Shown: positions 26,465 to 35,526, counted from the first letter of the stretch. The stretch: 64,000 nt of DNA from Psychrobacter pygoscelis (GCF_004335015.1 NZ_RQRU01000005.1:1-64000); one strand, 5' to 3'. Notes: generated from the letters alone by a model not told the origin. Made by a program: numbers and translations.

Positions 26465-26717
26465 TGGCAGTAATCAGCTTAGAATTGGTTACAGTATTAT
26501 AGCTGTTTTTCGCTTAAGCCGACGGTAAGGTAAATTGTTGTGAATAAACTTAGCCATCGCTAGATATTGTTCAGCAATATTTATATGCTTTTTATTCCGA
26601 ACCCTTTTAATCTTATGAATAATAATCGCTAACGAAGATGTTGTATCTCAATAGCAGTAGGCGATAAGATTTGCCTTAATAAACACCTTAACAGTCAATA
26701 ATCTAAGGATGATAACC

Positions 26718-27467
26718 ATGACAATCAAAACTTATGAGCTTAATTCAACTGCCGACTTTGGCATGGAACTAATCAGCTATGTGGCGCTACCAGAAGCAGC
26801 AAGTGCTGAGAACCCTGTGCCTGGTATCTTAATCGCGCCAGAATGGTGGGGGGTGGTCGAGCACCCACGCACTGTGTGTGAAAAGCTAGCAGAGGCAGGT
26901 TTTGCCGCCGTGGTGATGGATGTATTCGGTGAAGGCAAGCTGACTACCGATGCAGCGCAGGCCAACGAATGGATGGAGCAGATGCTAGCTGATCAAGATA
27001 AACTCATGGGGCGCTGTCAATTAATCCTCAAAGACTTCAGCGATCAGATGGCAGTTGATAGCGACCGTCTTGGCGTCATTGGTTATTGCTTTGGCGGCAA
27101 GATTGCACTAGACATGGCCCGCGAAGGGATGCCCGTCAAAGCGGTGGCCACTTTCCACGGTAATCCAACACCCAAGCAGCCAGCCGAAAAAGGTAAGTTC
27201 AGCGCCGATGTTTTAGTAGCCCATGGTGCAGAGGACTCTATGGTATCGATGGAAGGTATTGAGGGTCTGAAAAAAGAGCTGGATAATGCAGAGGTCAATT
27301 ATCAAGTCGATGTCTATGAGGGAGCGAAGCACGGCTTCACCAACCCTGACGCCGATAAGCGCGCTGCTGAAAATGATGTGGACTTGGGCTATAACGAAGC
27401 CGCTGCCAAACAAAGCTGGGATAAAATGATTGACTTTATGACCAAGCATCTTAAGCAGACTTCTTAA
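26718..27467 (+). CDS. Dienelactone hydrolase family protein
   Basis: Cytosolic alpha/beta-hydrolase of the dienelactone hydrolase family. The Cys-Asp-His triad is visible as GYCFGG (nucleophile Cys), HGAEDSMV (Asp) and GAKHGFTNP (His). Oxyanion and core features include ILIAPEWWGVV. The physiological substrate is unknown; such homologues often act on carboxymethylenebutenolide-like esters or are general esterases. I chose the ATG at 26718 (MTIKTYE) because TAAGGAT lies upstream at proper spacing; the ATG at 26709 sits against the ribosome-binding site. It ends with a terminator at 27513. Confidence 0.9.
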   Translation: MTIKTYELNSTADFGMELISYVALPEAASAENPVPGILIAPEWWGVVEHPRTVCEKLAEAGFAAVVMDVFGEGKLTTDAAQANEWMEQMLADQDKLMGRCQLILKDFSDQMAVDSDRLGVIGYCFGGKIALDMAREGMPVKAVATFHGNPTPKQPAEKGKFSADVLVAHGAEDSMVSMEGIEGLKKELDNAEVNYQVDVYEGAKHGFTNPDADKRAAENDVDLGYNEAAAKQSWDKMIDFMTKHLKQTS

Positions 27468-27512
27468 ATAAGACTCCGTATCTGCTCGTTTATAACCTAA
27501 CTCTCTCATTAG

Positions 27513-27541
27513 AAGGTCCGCTTAATAAGTGGGCCTTTTTT
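27513..27541 (+). terminator. Terminator of the dienelactone hydrolase gene
   Basis: AAGGTCCGCTT and AAGTGGGCCTT pair (two G-T pairs) around a short loop and are followed by TTTTTT. It starts 46 bases after the stop codon. Confidence 0.8.
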
Positions 27542-27697
27542 ATTGAACGATTAGAAACTTTTAGAATAACCAACGCCTTGCAAGTACAAAATATTGCTTA
27601 ACTCTAAGTGGCTTATTAGACTTGTGTTTGTTCATTAATAGCGTCATTATCTCTTAAATGAAAGACTCTTAATTATAAGACTGATAGAGGGGTAATG

Positions 27698-30600
27698 ATG
27701 CTGTACTTGTTGCTAGAGCAGCCTATTTGGTTTGCTTTCGTTATTTTGCTGGTCGTCAGCATTACCGTATATAGCAAGGTCAGTCAGCGCTTAGATAAGC
27801 TAAGCCGTGAGGTTGATCAGCTCCAGCGTGAGCTGAACACCTATAAAGACAACGCCCACCCTTCGTTGTCATCCGCTGTTACGCCCTCTACTTTGACACC
27901 CTCTGCTACCTCTTCTGCGCCCACCAAAACATCGTCAAACACTTTTGAGACTAAACCTAGACCAGAGACACTAACCAAGACAGAGACCCTATCGCCTGAA
28001 GCTCGCGCCGTAACAGCCCCTACCTTGTCAACGACATCAAGCCGTGATGACATCGCTATATTGAATAGTGCTTCTGATCCTACTGGTATGTCATCTTCTG
28101 ATATAAATGCCGCGCTTGGGCAACCTATTAGCAAAGACTCTTTGGCGTCTCAATCAGCGGGAGAATCGCCGCCCCCTATTATGGAGCCTGATGAGCGCTC
28201 CTTGCCCATCGTCACCTCTTTAATCAAATCCGTTCAAAACTGGTTTATGGGCGGCAATTTGGTCGTTCGCGTCGGCGTTATCGTACTGCTCATTGGCGTG
28301 GTGCTATTACTGCGCTTACTCAGTGAGTATATTGAGATTCCGATAGGCCTTAAGCTTGGTGGGATAGTCATTGCCGGATTGGCACTGGCAGGACTAGGGC
28401 TTAAGCTAGCAAAAAAACGCTTTGCTTACGGCATTACCTTACAAGGCACGGGCTTATCCATCGCCTACTTGACCACCTACTTTGCTTATGATGTCTATCG
28501 TGTTATCCCAAGTCTACCAAGCTTCGCTGCATTGGCTGCTCTGTCTGCGGTAACCATTGGCTTAGCGGTCCGCCAAAATGCCTTTCCGCTTGCCCTGCTG
28601 GCCTTCTCCGGGGGCTTCTTTGCGCCGCTTTTGACCAGCAGCGAAACGGGCAGCTTGGTGATGCTCTTTAGCTATTATTTGCTATTAAACGTTGCCATTG
28701 CTATCACTGCCCATTACCGGACTTGGAAAGTCTTAAACTTGCTAGGGGCTGGCGTTACTTTTGGGCTGGCTTATTACTGGGGATTAACGGAAAACTTATC
28801 GGCTGAATTACAGTCGCAGCGCTGGACATTAGTGCTAATCACCGCCATGCATTGGCTGCTGTATTTATTCATTGTCATTCGCTATGCTCAGCAAATCATC
28901 GCCTACAACTCAAGAAGTGCTGCCCCAACTGTATCGTCTCAAGCCAGTCACCTGCCTGCGGCTCAGCTTAACCATAGCCTTTATGTCTTTCCTATCGATG
29001 TTGGTCTACTGTTCTCAGTCCCTCTATTGGCCTTCGGAATATTCAACGTATTACTTAACGGTATTACTCATGCATTGACCCTCACTAGCGCCCTATTCGC
29101 TACCGTTTACCTTGCGCTTAGCTGGCTATTTATTAGACGCAGTCAGCAATACGCCTTAATCACTGAGGGTATGCTAGCGTTGGGACTGGGATTTTTGGCG
29201 CTGACCGTGCCGCTTGCCTTGGATGCCGAGTGGATAGCGATGGGCTGGGCGATTCAAGGTCTAGCACTGGTATGGTTTGGTAGGCGCTCATTACGGGCGT
29301 GGTCAGCTTGGTTCGGCGTGCTGCTTCAGCTTATTGGTGTGGCTATCTTACTGCCCGACTTGGTCATTAATTTGGATTCGACCCCCACTGAGCAGCCGAC
29401 ATTAGCGCTGAGCCTCTCCGCGCTAAGTGCTCTTGCTTCGATGTTTATTCTGCGCGCCAGTAACTCGCCCATCGTTTTGAGCCAAGATTCGGAGCAATCA
29501 GACCCAGCATCAGGCCCAGCGCTTGCCACTAATGAGCTGCCTAAGCTCGCCCGCGCCTTAGGTGTTAGCCAGCATGCTGCCCAGCAATGGCTGACCGGCA
29601 TTAATAGCCAAAGCGCAGCGTTTAAGGCACTCTGGCAAAGCCCTATATTAATTACTTTATTAACCTGTATCACAGCCTGTTGGTCGCTGTTTGTGCTCGG
29701 TTTAGACTTGGACCAGTGGCTTAAGCTTTGGTTTAAAGACGCTCACGTGGCGACCTCAATGCTTATAGCGATGGCGTCTTTAGGCTGCCTTATCGGCTAC
29801 TGGCTCATTGATCGGCTCTACAGCTGGCACGAGATTGGTAAGTTCAGTCATGCGGCGCTATTATTGTTTTATCTTATGTTGGTCATTCAGCTGCCACAAC
29901 GGGGAGAATTTCATCAACAGTGGTCGGCCTTACATTGGACAGTTTTCATAGCATTAATAATCGGTTGGCTAGTCGTAGGGCAATTATGGTTAAAGACTTG
30001 GCACTCGCATCGGACCCTATCTCGATCTGATAGTGCCACTTGGCTGGGCACTGGCGTTTTGGTTCTCGCTGCCACCGTCCATTATGGTCTGCCCGCCTCG
30101 CATGGGACTATGACTATTTTAATCCCTGTCGCTGTTATGCTCATCGGGTTTTGGTTGAGCTATCGATACTATTCTGCCCAAGTAAATACTTCTCACGAGG
30201 CTACTACCTCCCTTTTCCATTGCCAGAGGCAACCTTTATATTGGTTTGACTGGCAATCGGCACTGCTCGACTGCGCCAGAGTCTTCGTCCCCTTAACCCT
30301 ATGCTGGGTGGTCATTACCAATTGGTATTACGATGGCGAGGTTTGGGGACTGCCATATATTCCCGTTGTCAACCTTTACGACATCACTTTAGGGGCGGTC
30401 TTGCTCTATGGGTTCGGTCTGAATTATCTTAATCAGTACCATAGCTCGCTCCTCAATCAGAGGCAAGGCTACCGAAATAATACGGGAAACTTGCTACTGA
30501 GTGTTTTAGGGCTTATTGGTTTTTGGGTCGTCTCTAGTATGCTGGTTAGAACTTTGCACACCTATGCAGGTACGCCGCTTTGGTATCGCGGCGCGTGGGA

Positions 30601-30895
30601 TAGCGAACAAGTGCAGACAGGCTTGACGATTATTTGGACGCTATTGGCGCTAGTCGCGACCATCATCGCCAGTCGCCATTGGCTGCGAGCGCTTTGGTTC
30701 ATGGGCATTGGCCTACTCGGGCTTGTGGTCCTCAAGCTGGTAGCGGTTGATTTATCCCAGACCGAGGCCATTTGGCGGGTAGTATCCTTTATTGGTGCAG
30801 GTAGCTTGATATTGTTAATTGGCTACCTTGCGCCGCTACCTCCTGAGCAAAAAGATGACAGTGATAATAATGAAACCGTAGCGAACGAGGATTAA
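27698..30895 (+). CDS. DUF2339 giant membrane protein
   Basis: Large polytopic inner-membrane protein of the DUF2339 family, about 1065 residues with more than 20 predicted helices. It begins with one helix (FAFVILLVVSITVY), then a coiled coil (LDKLSREVDQLQRELNTY), then about 130 residues of Ser/Thr/Pro-rich linker. From NWFMGGNLVVRVGVIVLLIG on, the membrane domain follows. Family function is unknown; related to surface-polymer or envelope roles only by inference. GAGG at 27687-27690 favours the second ATG at 27698 over 27695. It stands alone between the dienelactone hydrolase gene and ylqF. Confidence 0.85.
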   Translation: MLYLLLEQPIWFAFVILLVVSITVYSKVSQRLDKLSREVDQLQRELNTYKDNAHPSLSSAVTPSTLTPSATSSAPTKTSSNTFETKPRPETLTKTETLSPEARAVTAPTLSTTSSRDDIAILNSASDPTGMSSSDINAALGQPISKDSLASQSAGESPPPIMEPDERSLPIVTSLIKSVQNWFMGGNLVVRVGVIVLLIGVVLLLRLLSEYIEIPIGLKLGGIVIAGLALAGLGLKLAKKRFAYGITLQGTGLSIAYLTTYFAYDVYRVIPSLPSFAALAALSAVTIGLAVRQNAFPLALLAFSGGFFAPLLTSSETGSLVMLFSYYLLLNVAIAITAHYRTWKVLNLLGAGVTFGLAYYWGLTENLSAELQSQRWTLVLITAMHWLLYLFIVIRYAQQIIAYNSRSAAPTVSSQASHLPAAQLNHSLYVFPIDVGLLFSVPLLAFGIFNVLLNGITHALTLTSALFATVYLALSWLFIRRSQQYALITEGMLALGLGFLALTVPLALDAEWIAMGWAIQGLALVWFGRRSLRAWSAWFGVLLQLIGVAILLPDLVINLDSTPTEQPTLALSLSALSALASMFILRASNSPIVLSQDSEQSDPASGPALATNELPKLARALGVSQHAAQQWLTGINSQSAAFKALWQSPILITLLTCITACWSLFVLGLDLDQWLKLWFKDAHVATSMLIAMASLGCLIGYWLIDRLYSWHEIGKFSHAALLLFYLMLVIQLPQRGEFHQQWSALHWTVFIALIIGWLVVGQLWLKTWHSHRTLSRSDSATWLGTGVLVLAATVHYGLPASHGTMTILIPVAVMLIGFWLSYRYYSAQVNTSHEATTSLFHCQRQPLYWFDWQSALLDCARVFVPLTLCWVVITNWYYDGEVWGLPYIPVVNLYDITLGAVLLYGFGLNYLNQYHSSLLNQRQGYRNNTGNLLLSVLGLIGFWVVSSMLVRTLHTYAGTPLWYRGAWDSEQVQTGLTIIWTLLALVATIIASRHWLRALWFMGIGLLGLVVLKLVAVDLSQTEAIWRVVSFIGAGSLILLIGYLAPLPPEQKDDSDNNETVANED

Positions 30896-31065
30896 ATATA
30901 GAGCCAAAGAGCCGCCTGGTAAAACCTGCAGCTGAGCTGCTCAGTTTTAAATTGTGCCGAACCATCATAGGTTCTGTAGTAAACTGACGCTATTGATAAG
31001 CACTGACAATAGTACTGACACATCGCAAAATTTATTTGATTAGTAAAAAAAAGGTTAGCCAAGCA

Positions 31066-32016
31066 ATGACACAAACTATTCAGTGGTTCCCCGGCCACAT
31101 GAACAAAGCCCGCAATGAAATCAAAGACATCATGCCAGAGATGGATGTGGTGATTGAAGTGATTGACGCTCGCATCCCTTATAGTAGTGAAAACCCAATG
31201 GTGGCTAAGCTAAGAGGGCAAAAACCGGTCATTAAAATCCTTAACAAAGCCGACCTCGCTGACCCTGATCAAACCAAGGCTTGGATTGAGTATTTAGAGA
31301 GCCAAGATCAAGTCAAAGCCATCGCTTGTGATGACAATAAAACGGTCGAGGTCAAGCGCATCGTTCAGCTTTGTAAGCAGCTGATACCCAATAAAGTCGG
31401 AACTGGCAGACAAATTAAAGTCCTCATCATGGGCATCCCTAACGTCGGCAAGTCCACATTAATCAATGCCTTAGCAGGACGCTCCATCGCTAAAACTGGC
31501 GACGAGCCAGCGGTGACCAAGTCGCAGCAGCTGATCAAGATTGATGACGACATCATGCTGTATGACACCCCAGGAATGCTCTGGCCCAAAATTGAAAACC
31601 CCAATTCAGGCTACCGCTTGGCAGCCACAGGTGGTATTAAAGACACGGCTTTTGACTTTGCTGATGTCGCCAGCTATACCGCTGAGTACCTCATTGAGGC
31701 TTATCCTGAGCTGCTCAAAGCCCGCTATAAAATAGAAGAGTTACCAAAGACGGATTGGGAATTCTTTGAAGTGGCGGGCCGCAATCGAGGGCTTTTGCAA
31801 AAAGGCGGCATCGTTGACACCTACCGCATGAGTGAAATCTTAGTTAATGAGCTGCGCAGTGGTACGCTTGGCCGAATTAGCCTCGAGACGCCTGAGATGC
31901 GTGAAAAAGAGGAGGTCATGGTCGAAGGACTTCTAGCGGCAGCGGCGGAGAAAAAAGAGGCTAAGGTAGAGGAAAAGCGCTTGCGAAGGCTTCGGGCTAG
32001 AAAGAATCGGAAGTAG
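31066..32016 (+). CDS. ylqF: Ribosome-biogenesis GTPase YlqF/RbgA
   Basis: Circularly permuted GTPase that helps assemble the large ribosomal subunit. Motifs run in the permuted order: NKAD (G4) first, then GIPNVGKSTLINAL (G1), then DTPG (G3). It starts with the conserved IQWFPGHMNKA. I chose the ATG at 31066 (MTQTIQW) because AAGG lies ahead and the protein then begins at the family start; a TTG frame extends upstream to 31036. The last 40 residues are a basic, Lys/Arg-rich tail typical of rRNA contact. The stop lies 79 bases before vapB. Confidence 0.93.
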   Translation: MTQTIQWFPGHMNKARNEIKDIMPEMDVVIEVIDARIPYSSENPMVAKLRGQKPVIKILNKADLADPDQTKAWIEYLESQDQVKAIACDDNKTVEVKRIVQLCKQLIPNKVGTGRQIKVLIMGIPNVGKSTLINALAGRSIAKTGDEPAVTKSQQLIKIDDDIMLYDTPGMLWPKIENPNSGYRLAATGGIKDTAFDFADVASYTAEYLIEAYPELLKARYKIEELPKTDWEFFEVAGRNRGLLQKGGIVDTYRMSEILVNELRSGTLGRISLETPEMREKEEVMVEGLLAAAAEKKEAKVEEKRLRRLRARKNRK

Positions 32017-32034
32017 CGATAAATACAGTTAATG

Positions 32035-32094
32035 ACAGACTCTACCTATATTATGTGTATTATATTCTATAAACATACACATAACGGAGTCTGT
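32035..32094. promoter_or_regulatory. Nested inverted repeats at the vapBC promoter
   Basis: Outer arms ACAGACTC (32035-32042) and GAGTCTGT (32087-32094) are exact inverted repeats. Inner arms TATGTGTAT (32052-32060) and ATACACATA (32075-32083) are exact too. The vapB ribosome-binding GGAG (32086-32089) overlaps the right outer arm. Antitoxin-operon operators are typically such dyads, so this is a likely autoregulatory VapBC site. Confidence 0.6.
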
Positions 32095-32095
32095 T

Positions 32096-32326
32096 ATGCG
32101 AACTAATATTATAATTGATGATGATTTAATGACCGAGGCGCAGCGCCTTACCGGCATTAAAACCAAAAAGGACACTGTAGACGAAGCCCTTAAATTATTG
32201 GTACGAATGCAGAAGCAGCGTGCTCTGCGTAAATTTAGAGGTAAGCTGCAATGGGATGGCGACTTGGACGAGATGCGCATGAATGTTGAAGCGCTGCCCG
32301 AATCTTCTAGTGAGAAAGATATATGA
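32096..32326 (+). CDS. vapB: VapB-type antitoxin
   Basis: Small antitoxin of a type II toxin-antitoxin system, 76 residues. The N-terminus MRTNIIIDDDLMTEAQ reads as a ribbon-helix-helix DNA-binding fold, followed by KKDTVDEALKLLV, and the C-terminus FRGKLQWDGDLDEMR looks like the toxin-binding tail. It should repress its own promoter and neutralise the PIN toxin. Its last four bases overlap the toxin start (ATGA). The start has GGAG six bases ahead. Confidence 0.88.
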   Translation: MRTNIIIDDDLMTEAQRLTGIKTKKDTVDEALKLLVRMQKQRALRKFRGKLQWDGDLDEMRMNVEALPESSSEKDI

Positions 32327-32739
32327 CCTCTGATTTGGCAAATGTCATAGTGGTCGACTCGAGTGTTTGGATTGACTACTTCTCTGGTCGTGATAGCGAA
32401 CAAACAGACTTGCTTGATGCGTTACTTGTCGATGGTCATGTCGGTATCACTGATGTCATACTGCTAGAAGTATTACAAGGTTTTCGACATAATAAAGAAC
32501 ATGACGAAGCATTAAATCTACTGTCGTCATTGACCTGTTTCGAGATTATGGATAAGCAAAAAGCGTTAAGATATGTGGATTATTACCGCCAATTACGTAA
32601 GAAAGGTATTACTATCCGCAAGTCCAATGATGTCATGATTGCTGGATACTGTATCGACCATAAATTACCTTTATTATTTCGAGACAAAGATTTTTTGCCT
32701 TTTGTACAGCATTTAGGATTGGTATCAGCAACCGATTAG
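32323..32739 (+). CDS. vapC: VapC-type PIN-domain toxin
   Basis: PIN-domain ribonuclease toxin, 138 residues, that cleaves RNA (often tRNA or rRNA in this family) when freed from its antitoxin. The acidic catalytic residues appear intact: Asp12 in VVDSSVWIDYF, Glu49 in LLEVLQG, Asp103 in SNDVMIAGY and a C-terminal Asp near RDKDF (about 121-123). The ATGA overlap with vapB gives translational coupling. An operator dyad lies upstream. The toxin therefore looks functional, not decayed. Confidence 0.9.
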   Translation: MTSDLANVIVVDSSVWIDYFSGRDSEQTDLLDALLVDGHVGITDVILLEVLQGFRHNKEHDEALNLLSSLTCFEIMDKQKALRYVDYYRQLRKKGITIRKSNDVMIAGYCIDHKLPLLFRDKDFLPFVQHLGLVSATD

Positions 32740-32882
32740 TTTTTTAGCTTAATTAATGAAATCCCCCAACGTCAATAGCAACAAGTTGCATAAACTACCC
32801 AATCTAACCCTACAAACCTCAATCATAGACCCTACGTATATAAGGTATAATTAATCACCTTAAAATTCTGAAAACCCTATCT

Positions 32883-34127
32883 ATGACCGAGCTAACCGCT
32901 AATTCAAAACTTGCTACTCAAAACACCACATTTACCCAACCTCCCCACGCCCTAGATACCTTCGCGCCACGCATCCTCAACTGGTTCGACAGCAACGGCC
33001 GCCACGATTTACCGTGGCAACAGCACAAGACCGACACGCCTAACCCCTATATCGTTTGGCTGTCTGAGGTCATGCTACAGCAGACCCAAGTAACGACCGT
33101 TATCCCCTACTTTGCGCGTTTTATGTCCTCGTTCCCGACGGTGCAGGATTTAGCCAATGCAGACTGGGATACGGTGGCGGAGCATTGGGCAGGACTTGGC
33201 TATTATGCGCGAGCGCGTAATCTACACAAAGGCGCTAAGCAGTTGGTTGCCATTATCGAGGAGACAGGCGACTTTCCGCAGACGGTCGAAGGCTGGGAGG
33301 CCATAGCAGGCGTGGGGCTATCTACAGCAGGGGCTATCGTGGCGATGGGATTACATGGCTACGGGGTGATTTGTGATGGCAACGTCAAACGGGTGATGAC
33401 GCGCTGGGCAGGGATTGATGGCGATATTATGAAGTCCGCTACTACCAAGGAGCTTTGGGCACTGGCTGAACGCTTAACCCCGAGCAATGACAGCGGTCAT
33501 TACGCGCAAGCGATGATGGATATGGGCGCAACCTTGTGTACTCGCCGTAACCCGCAATGCACGCTGTGTCCAGTGAATGCCGATTGTATTGCCCACGCAC
33601 AAGGCCGTGAGATGGACTACCCGGTCAAAGCCAAAAAGAAACCCAAACCCAGCCGCTTTAGCAATGCGCTGCTGATTCAAAATAAAGCAGGTGAGATACT
33701 CTGGCTGCAACGTCCTGATAGCGGTATCTGGGGTGGGCTTTGGGTCTTGCCACTGCAATTTGAGCAGAAAACTCAGGGTAAGACGGTATTGACGACTGCG
33801 CAAGATGATGACGTTTATGAAAGCGAATTTACCACGGCTGAGCAGATTATTAATGATTGGCTGACGACGCATAATCTCACGCCGCAATCGGTTAGTGACT
33901 CATTACTAGATGACGCGCCGATTAAGCATTCGCTCACCCACTTTCATTGGTATTTGCAGCCGCAGCAATTAACGCTAAGCGCTGAGCAAGCTACTGAGCT
34001 GACCAAAGCCTTGCAAGAGGCGGATATTAATATGGTTTGGTTAGGCGGCGCAAAAGCTCAGGCGACTTTGGGGCTGCCTAAGGCGATGGTTAAGGTGTTG
34101 CAGGTCTTTGATTCGGAAAATTTATAA
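32883..34127 (+). CDS. mutY: A/G-specific adenine DNA glycosylase
   Basis: Base-excision repair enzyme that removes adenine opposite 8-oxoguanine. The 414-residue protein has the catalytic Glu62 (SEVMLQQTQV), the helix-hairpin-helix ending VAMGLHGYGVICDGNVKR with Asp165, and a 4Fe-4S cluster at Cys219, Cys226, Cys229 and Cys235 (C-x6-C-x2-C-x5-C). A Nudix-like C-terminal domain for 8-oxoG recognition follows from about 255. The first 28 residues are a non-conserved Thr/Gln-rich extension. The next gene begins 16 bases after its stop. Confidence 0.95.
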   Translation: MTELTANSKLATQNTTFTQPPHALDTFAPRILNWFDSNGRHDLPWQQHKTDTPNPYIVWLSEVMLQQTQVTTVIPYFARFMSSFPTVQDLANADWDTVAEHWAGLGYYARARNLHKGAKQLVAIIEETGDFPQTVEGWEAIAGVGLSTAGAIVAMGLHGYGVICDGNVKRVMTRWAGIDGDIMKSATTKELWALAERLTPSNDSGHYAQAMMDMGATLCTRRNPQCTLCPVNADCIAHAQGREMDYPVKAKKKPKPSRFSNALLIQNKAGEILWLQRPDSGIWGGLWVLPLQFEQKTQGKTVLTTAQDDDVYESEFTTAEQIINDWLTTHNLTPQSVSDSLLDDAPIKHSLTHFHWYLQPQQLTLSAEQATELTKALQEADINMVWLGGAKAQATLGLPKAMVKVLQVFDSENL

Positions 34128-34143
34128 TAGGAAGGAGAGTAGC

Positions 34144-34425
34144 TTGTATATTGCAATCTTGACCGTCACCTTCTCATTACCTGGGTGCGGCTCGTTAAAA
34201 GAAAAACGCCAACGTGTGGGCGGGCTGCATCAACGTTTTGGCAAAAATCCTGCGGTGGCCGTTTGTGAAAGTGGTGAGCGGGATAAGCATGACACCAGTG
34301 AATGGACGTTCGTCATCGCTATGACTAGCAAACGTGAGGTTGAGTCATTATGCGGTCAAATTGAGGATAAGCTTCAAGGTATCGTTGACGGGCGGATAAT
34401 GAATATCGAGAGAGAGTTTATTTAG
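34144..34425 (+). CDS. DUF503 (YlxP-like) protein
   Basis: Small protein of the DUF503/YlxP family, 93 residues, function unknown but linked to ribosome-associated genes in other bacteria. The family pattern is clear: YIAILTVTFSLPGCGSLKEKRQ at the start, then the helix and VIAMTSKREVESLC. It starts at a TTG (34144) with a perfect AAGGAG-type ribosome-binding site six bases ahead, which the family alignment supports. It follows mutY with a 16-base gap, so they likely form an operon. Confidence 0.75.
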   Translation: MYIAILTVTFSLPGCGSLKEKRQRVGGLHQRFGKNPAVAVCESGERDKHDTSEWTFVIAMTSKREVESLCGQIEDKLQGIVDGRIMNIEREFI

Positions 34426-34487
34426 GGGGTTGATACTATACGCAAGATAATAGCGGTGCGCGCGTAGTTAAAAAGGAGGTGGCAACT

Positions 34488-34562
34488 TTGCATAAGCCTT
34501 TTTGTAAGGGTTATATCGTAGGTTATGCTATCGCTAACCGTGCGCTACTCCTCTTACTTTAG
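34488..34562 (+). CDS. Leucine-leader-like small ORF
   Basis: A 24-codon ORF starting with TTG at 34488, preceded by AAGGAGG (34473-34479) at an 8-base spacing, one of the best ribosome-binding sites in the window. It ends in five consecutive Leu codons, CTA CTC CTC TTA CTT, then TAG. A run of Leu codons of mixed, non-CTG type before a stop, followed by hairpins, is the layout of a leu attenuator leader peptide. No leucine gene follows on this strand, so if real it is orphaned or a relic. No homologue check was possible. Confidence 0.4.
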   Translation: MHKPFCKGYIVGYAIANRALLLLL

Positions 34563-34603
34563 TGGTAATGGTGGCCTTGCGGTGCGGTTTAGCCCCGATT
34601 GTA

Positions 34604-34719
34604 GCGGTTATCCTGCTAGGCTGGGCGTGTTGCGGTGGCTAGGTTTTGAGGTAGTCGCTCGGTCAGATGGAATGCCTCAAACCGTGCCACCGCCACGCCC
34701 AGACTGGCAGATAATAGCG
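34604..34719. repeat. Long imperfect inverted repeat
   Basis: Left arm 34621-34650 (CTGGGCGTG, GCGGTGGC, GGTTT and GAG blocks) pairs with right arm 34676-34702. The pairing extends outward through 34604-34620 and 34703-34719. A second copy of the GCGGTGCGGTTTAG segment (34578-34592) could compete for the right arm, which is how attenuator hairpins switch. No T run follows. It may be a structured RNA or a small palindromic element. Confidence 0.6.
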
Positions 34720-34773
34720 AAAAGCGGGATCAGCTACATTAATACAGCTGGTTGAGATGAACTAAAATCTCGA

Positions 34774-35526
34774 TTAAGCGCTGTGCTCTGATATCCAGTT
34801 TTGCATTAGCTCAATTTCGCTTTGCTGCGCATCAATGATATCTTGCGCCAATTTATTCATCTCGGGATCTTGACCATACTCTAGTTGCACTTTAGACATG
34901 GCTATCGCGCCTTGATGGTGCGCGAGCATCCCTTTAGCGAACGCCATGTCGGCATCGCTATCTTGGATACCCTCCATCATGTCACCGTGCATCGGTTGCA
35001 TAGATTGTTCATACGCTTGCTGCATCGCCTTAGTGTTCGGCTGACTGCCAGTATCAGGGTGCGAGGCGAGCCAGTTTTGCATTTGCTCAATCTCACTTTG
35101 CTGCGCGTTAATGATATCTTGCGCTAATGTGTTCATTGTCTCGTCTTGGCCATATTTCAGCTGTGTCTTAGCCATCGCCACTGCGCCTTGATGATGCGCG
35201 AGCATCCCTTTGGCAAAGGCGACGTCAGCATCGTTGGCCATCATCCCTGCCATCATATCCTCGTGCATGGTCATCATGCCCTCATGATACTCTTGCCCAA
35301 ATGCAGTCATAGCTTCATGATCGTGAGCCATATCATGATCTGCCCCATGCTCCATAGCACCAGTAGCTTGCCCATCAGTAGGCTCATGGCTGTGAGTCAC
35401 ATCATGCTCTAGAACTTGAGTGCTATCGCCAGCGGGCGTAGCATTTTCGTCTGCCTTAGGTTGGCAGGCAGTCAATAGCGAAGTAGTCAATAACGTAGCG
35501 ACTAAAGCTTGCTGTGTCAAACGCAT
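34774..35526 (-). CDS. Tandem DUF305 lipoprotein
   Basis: Periplasmic or outer-membrane lipoprotein with two copies of the DUF305 domain, a helical His/Met-containing fold often found beside metal (copper) resistance genes. The lipobox LLTAC is at 17-21. Copy 1 is about 100-155 and copy 2 about 191-247; both share FAKGMLAHHQGA, YGQD, LAQDII and AQQSEIE...MQNW. The intervening regions are rich in His, Met and Asp (EHGADHDMAHDHEAMTA), suggesting metal binding. It stands alone, so partner metal transporters cannot be seen. It converges on the leucine-ORF region. Confidence 0.88.
   Translation of the reverse strand: MRLTQQALVATLLTTSLLTACQPKADENATPAGDSTQVLEHDVTHSHEPTDGQATGAMEHGADHDMAHDHEAMTAFGQEYHEGMMTMHEDMMAGMMANDADVAFAKGMLAHHQGAVAMAKTQLKYGQDETMNTLAQDIINAQQSEIEQMQNWLASHPDTGSQPNTKAMQQAYEQSMQPMHGDMMEGIQDSDADMAFAKGMLAHHQGAIAMSKVQLEYGQDPEMNKLAQDIIDAQQSEIELMQNWISEHSA

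Larger units (their letters stand above)
34426..34773. other. Structured gap: leucine ORF and long inverted repeat
   Basis: This gap of about 350 bases ends before the convergent DUF305 gene. It is unusually GC-rich in its middle and holds a small leucine-ending ORF at 34488 and an imperfect 115-base inverted repeat at 34604-34719. No tRNA or terminator T run is present. Short longer frames exist (for example 34525-34755) but their reading is explained by the repeat. Confidence 0.55.

Noticed and set aside
34525..34755. A 76-codon plus-strand frame in the gap after the DUF503 gene
   Set aside because: It overlaps the leucine ORF and the long inverted repeat, has no ribosome-binding site, and its reading follows from the repeat's GC-rich arms.
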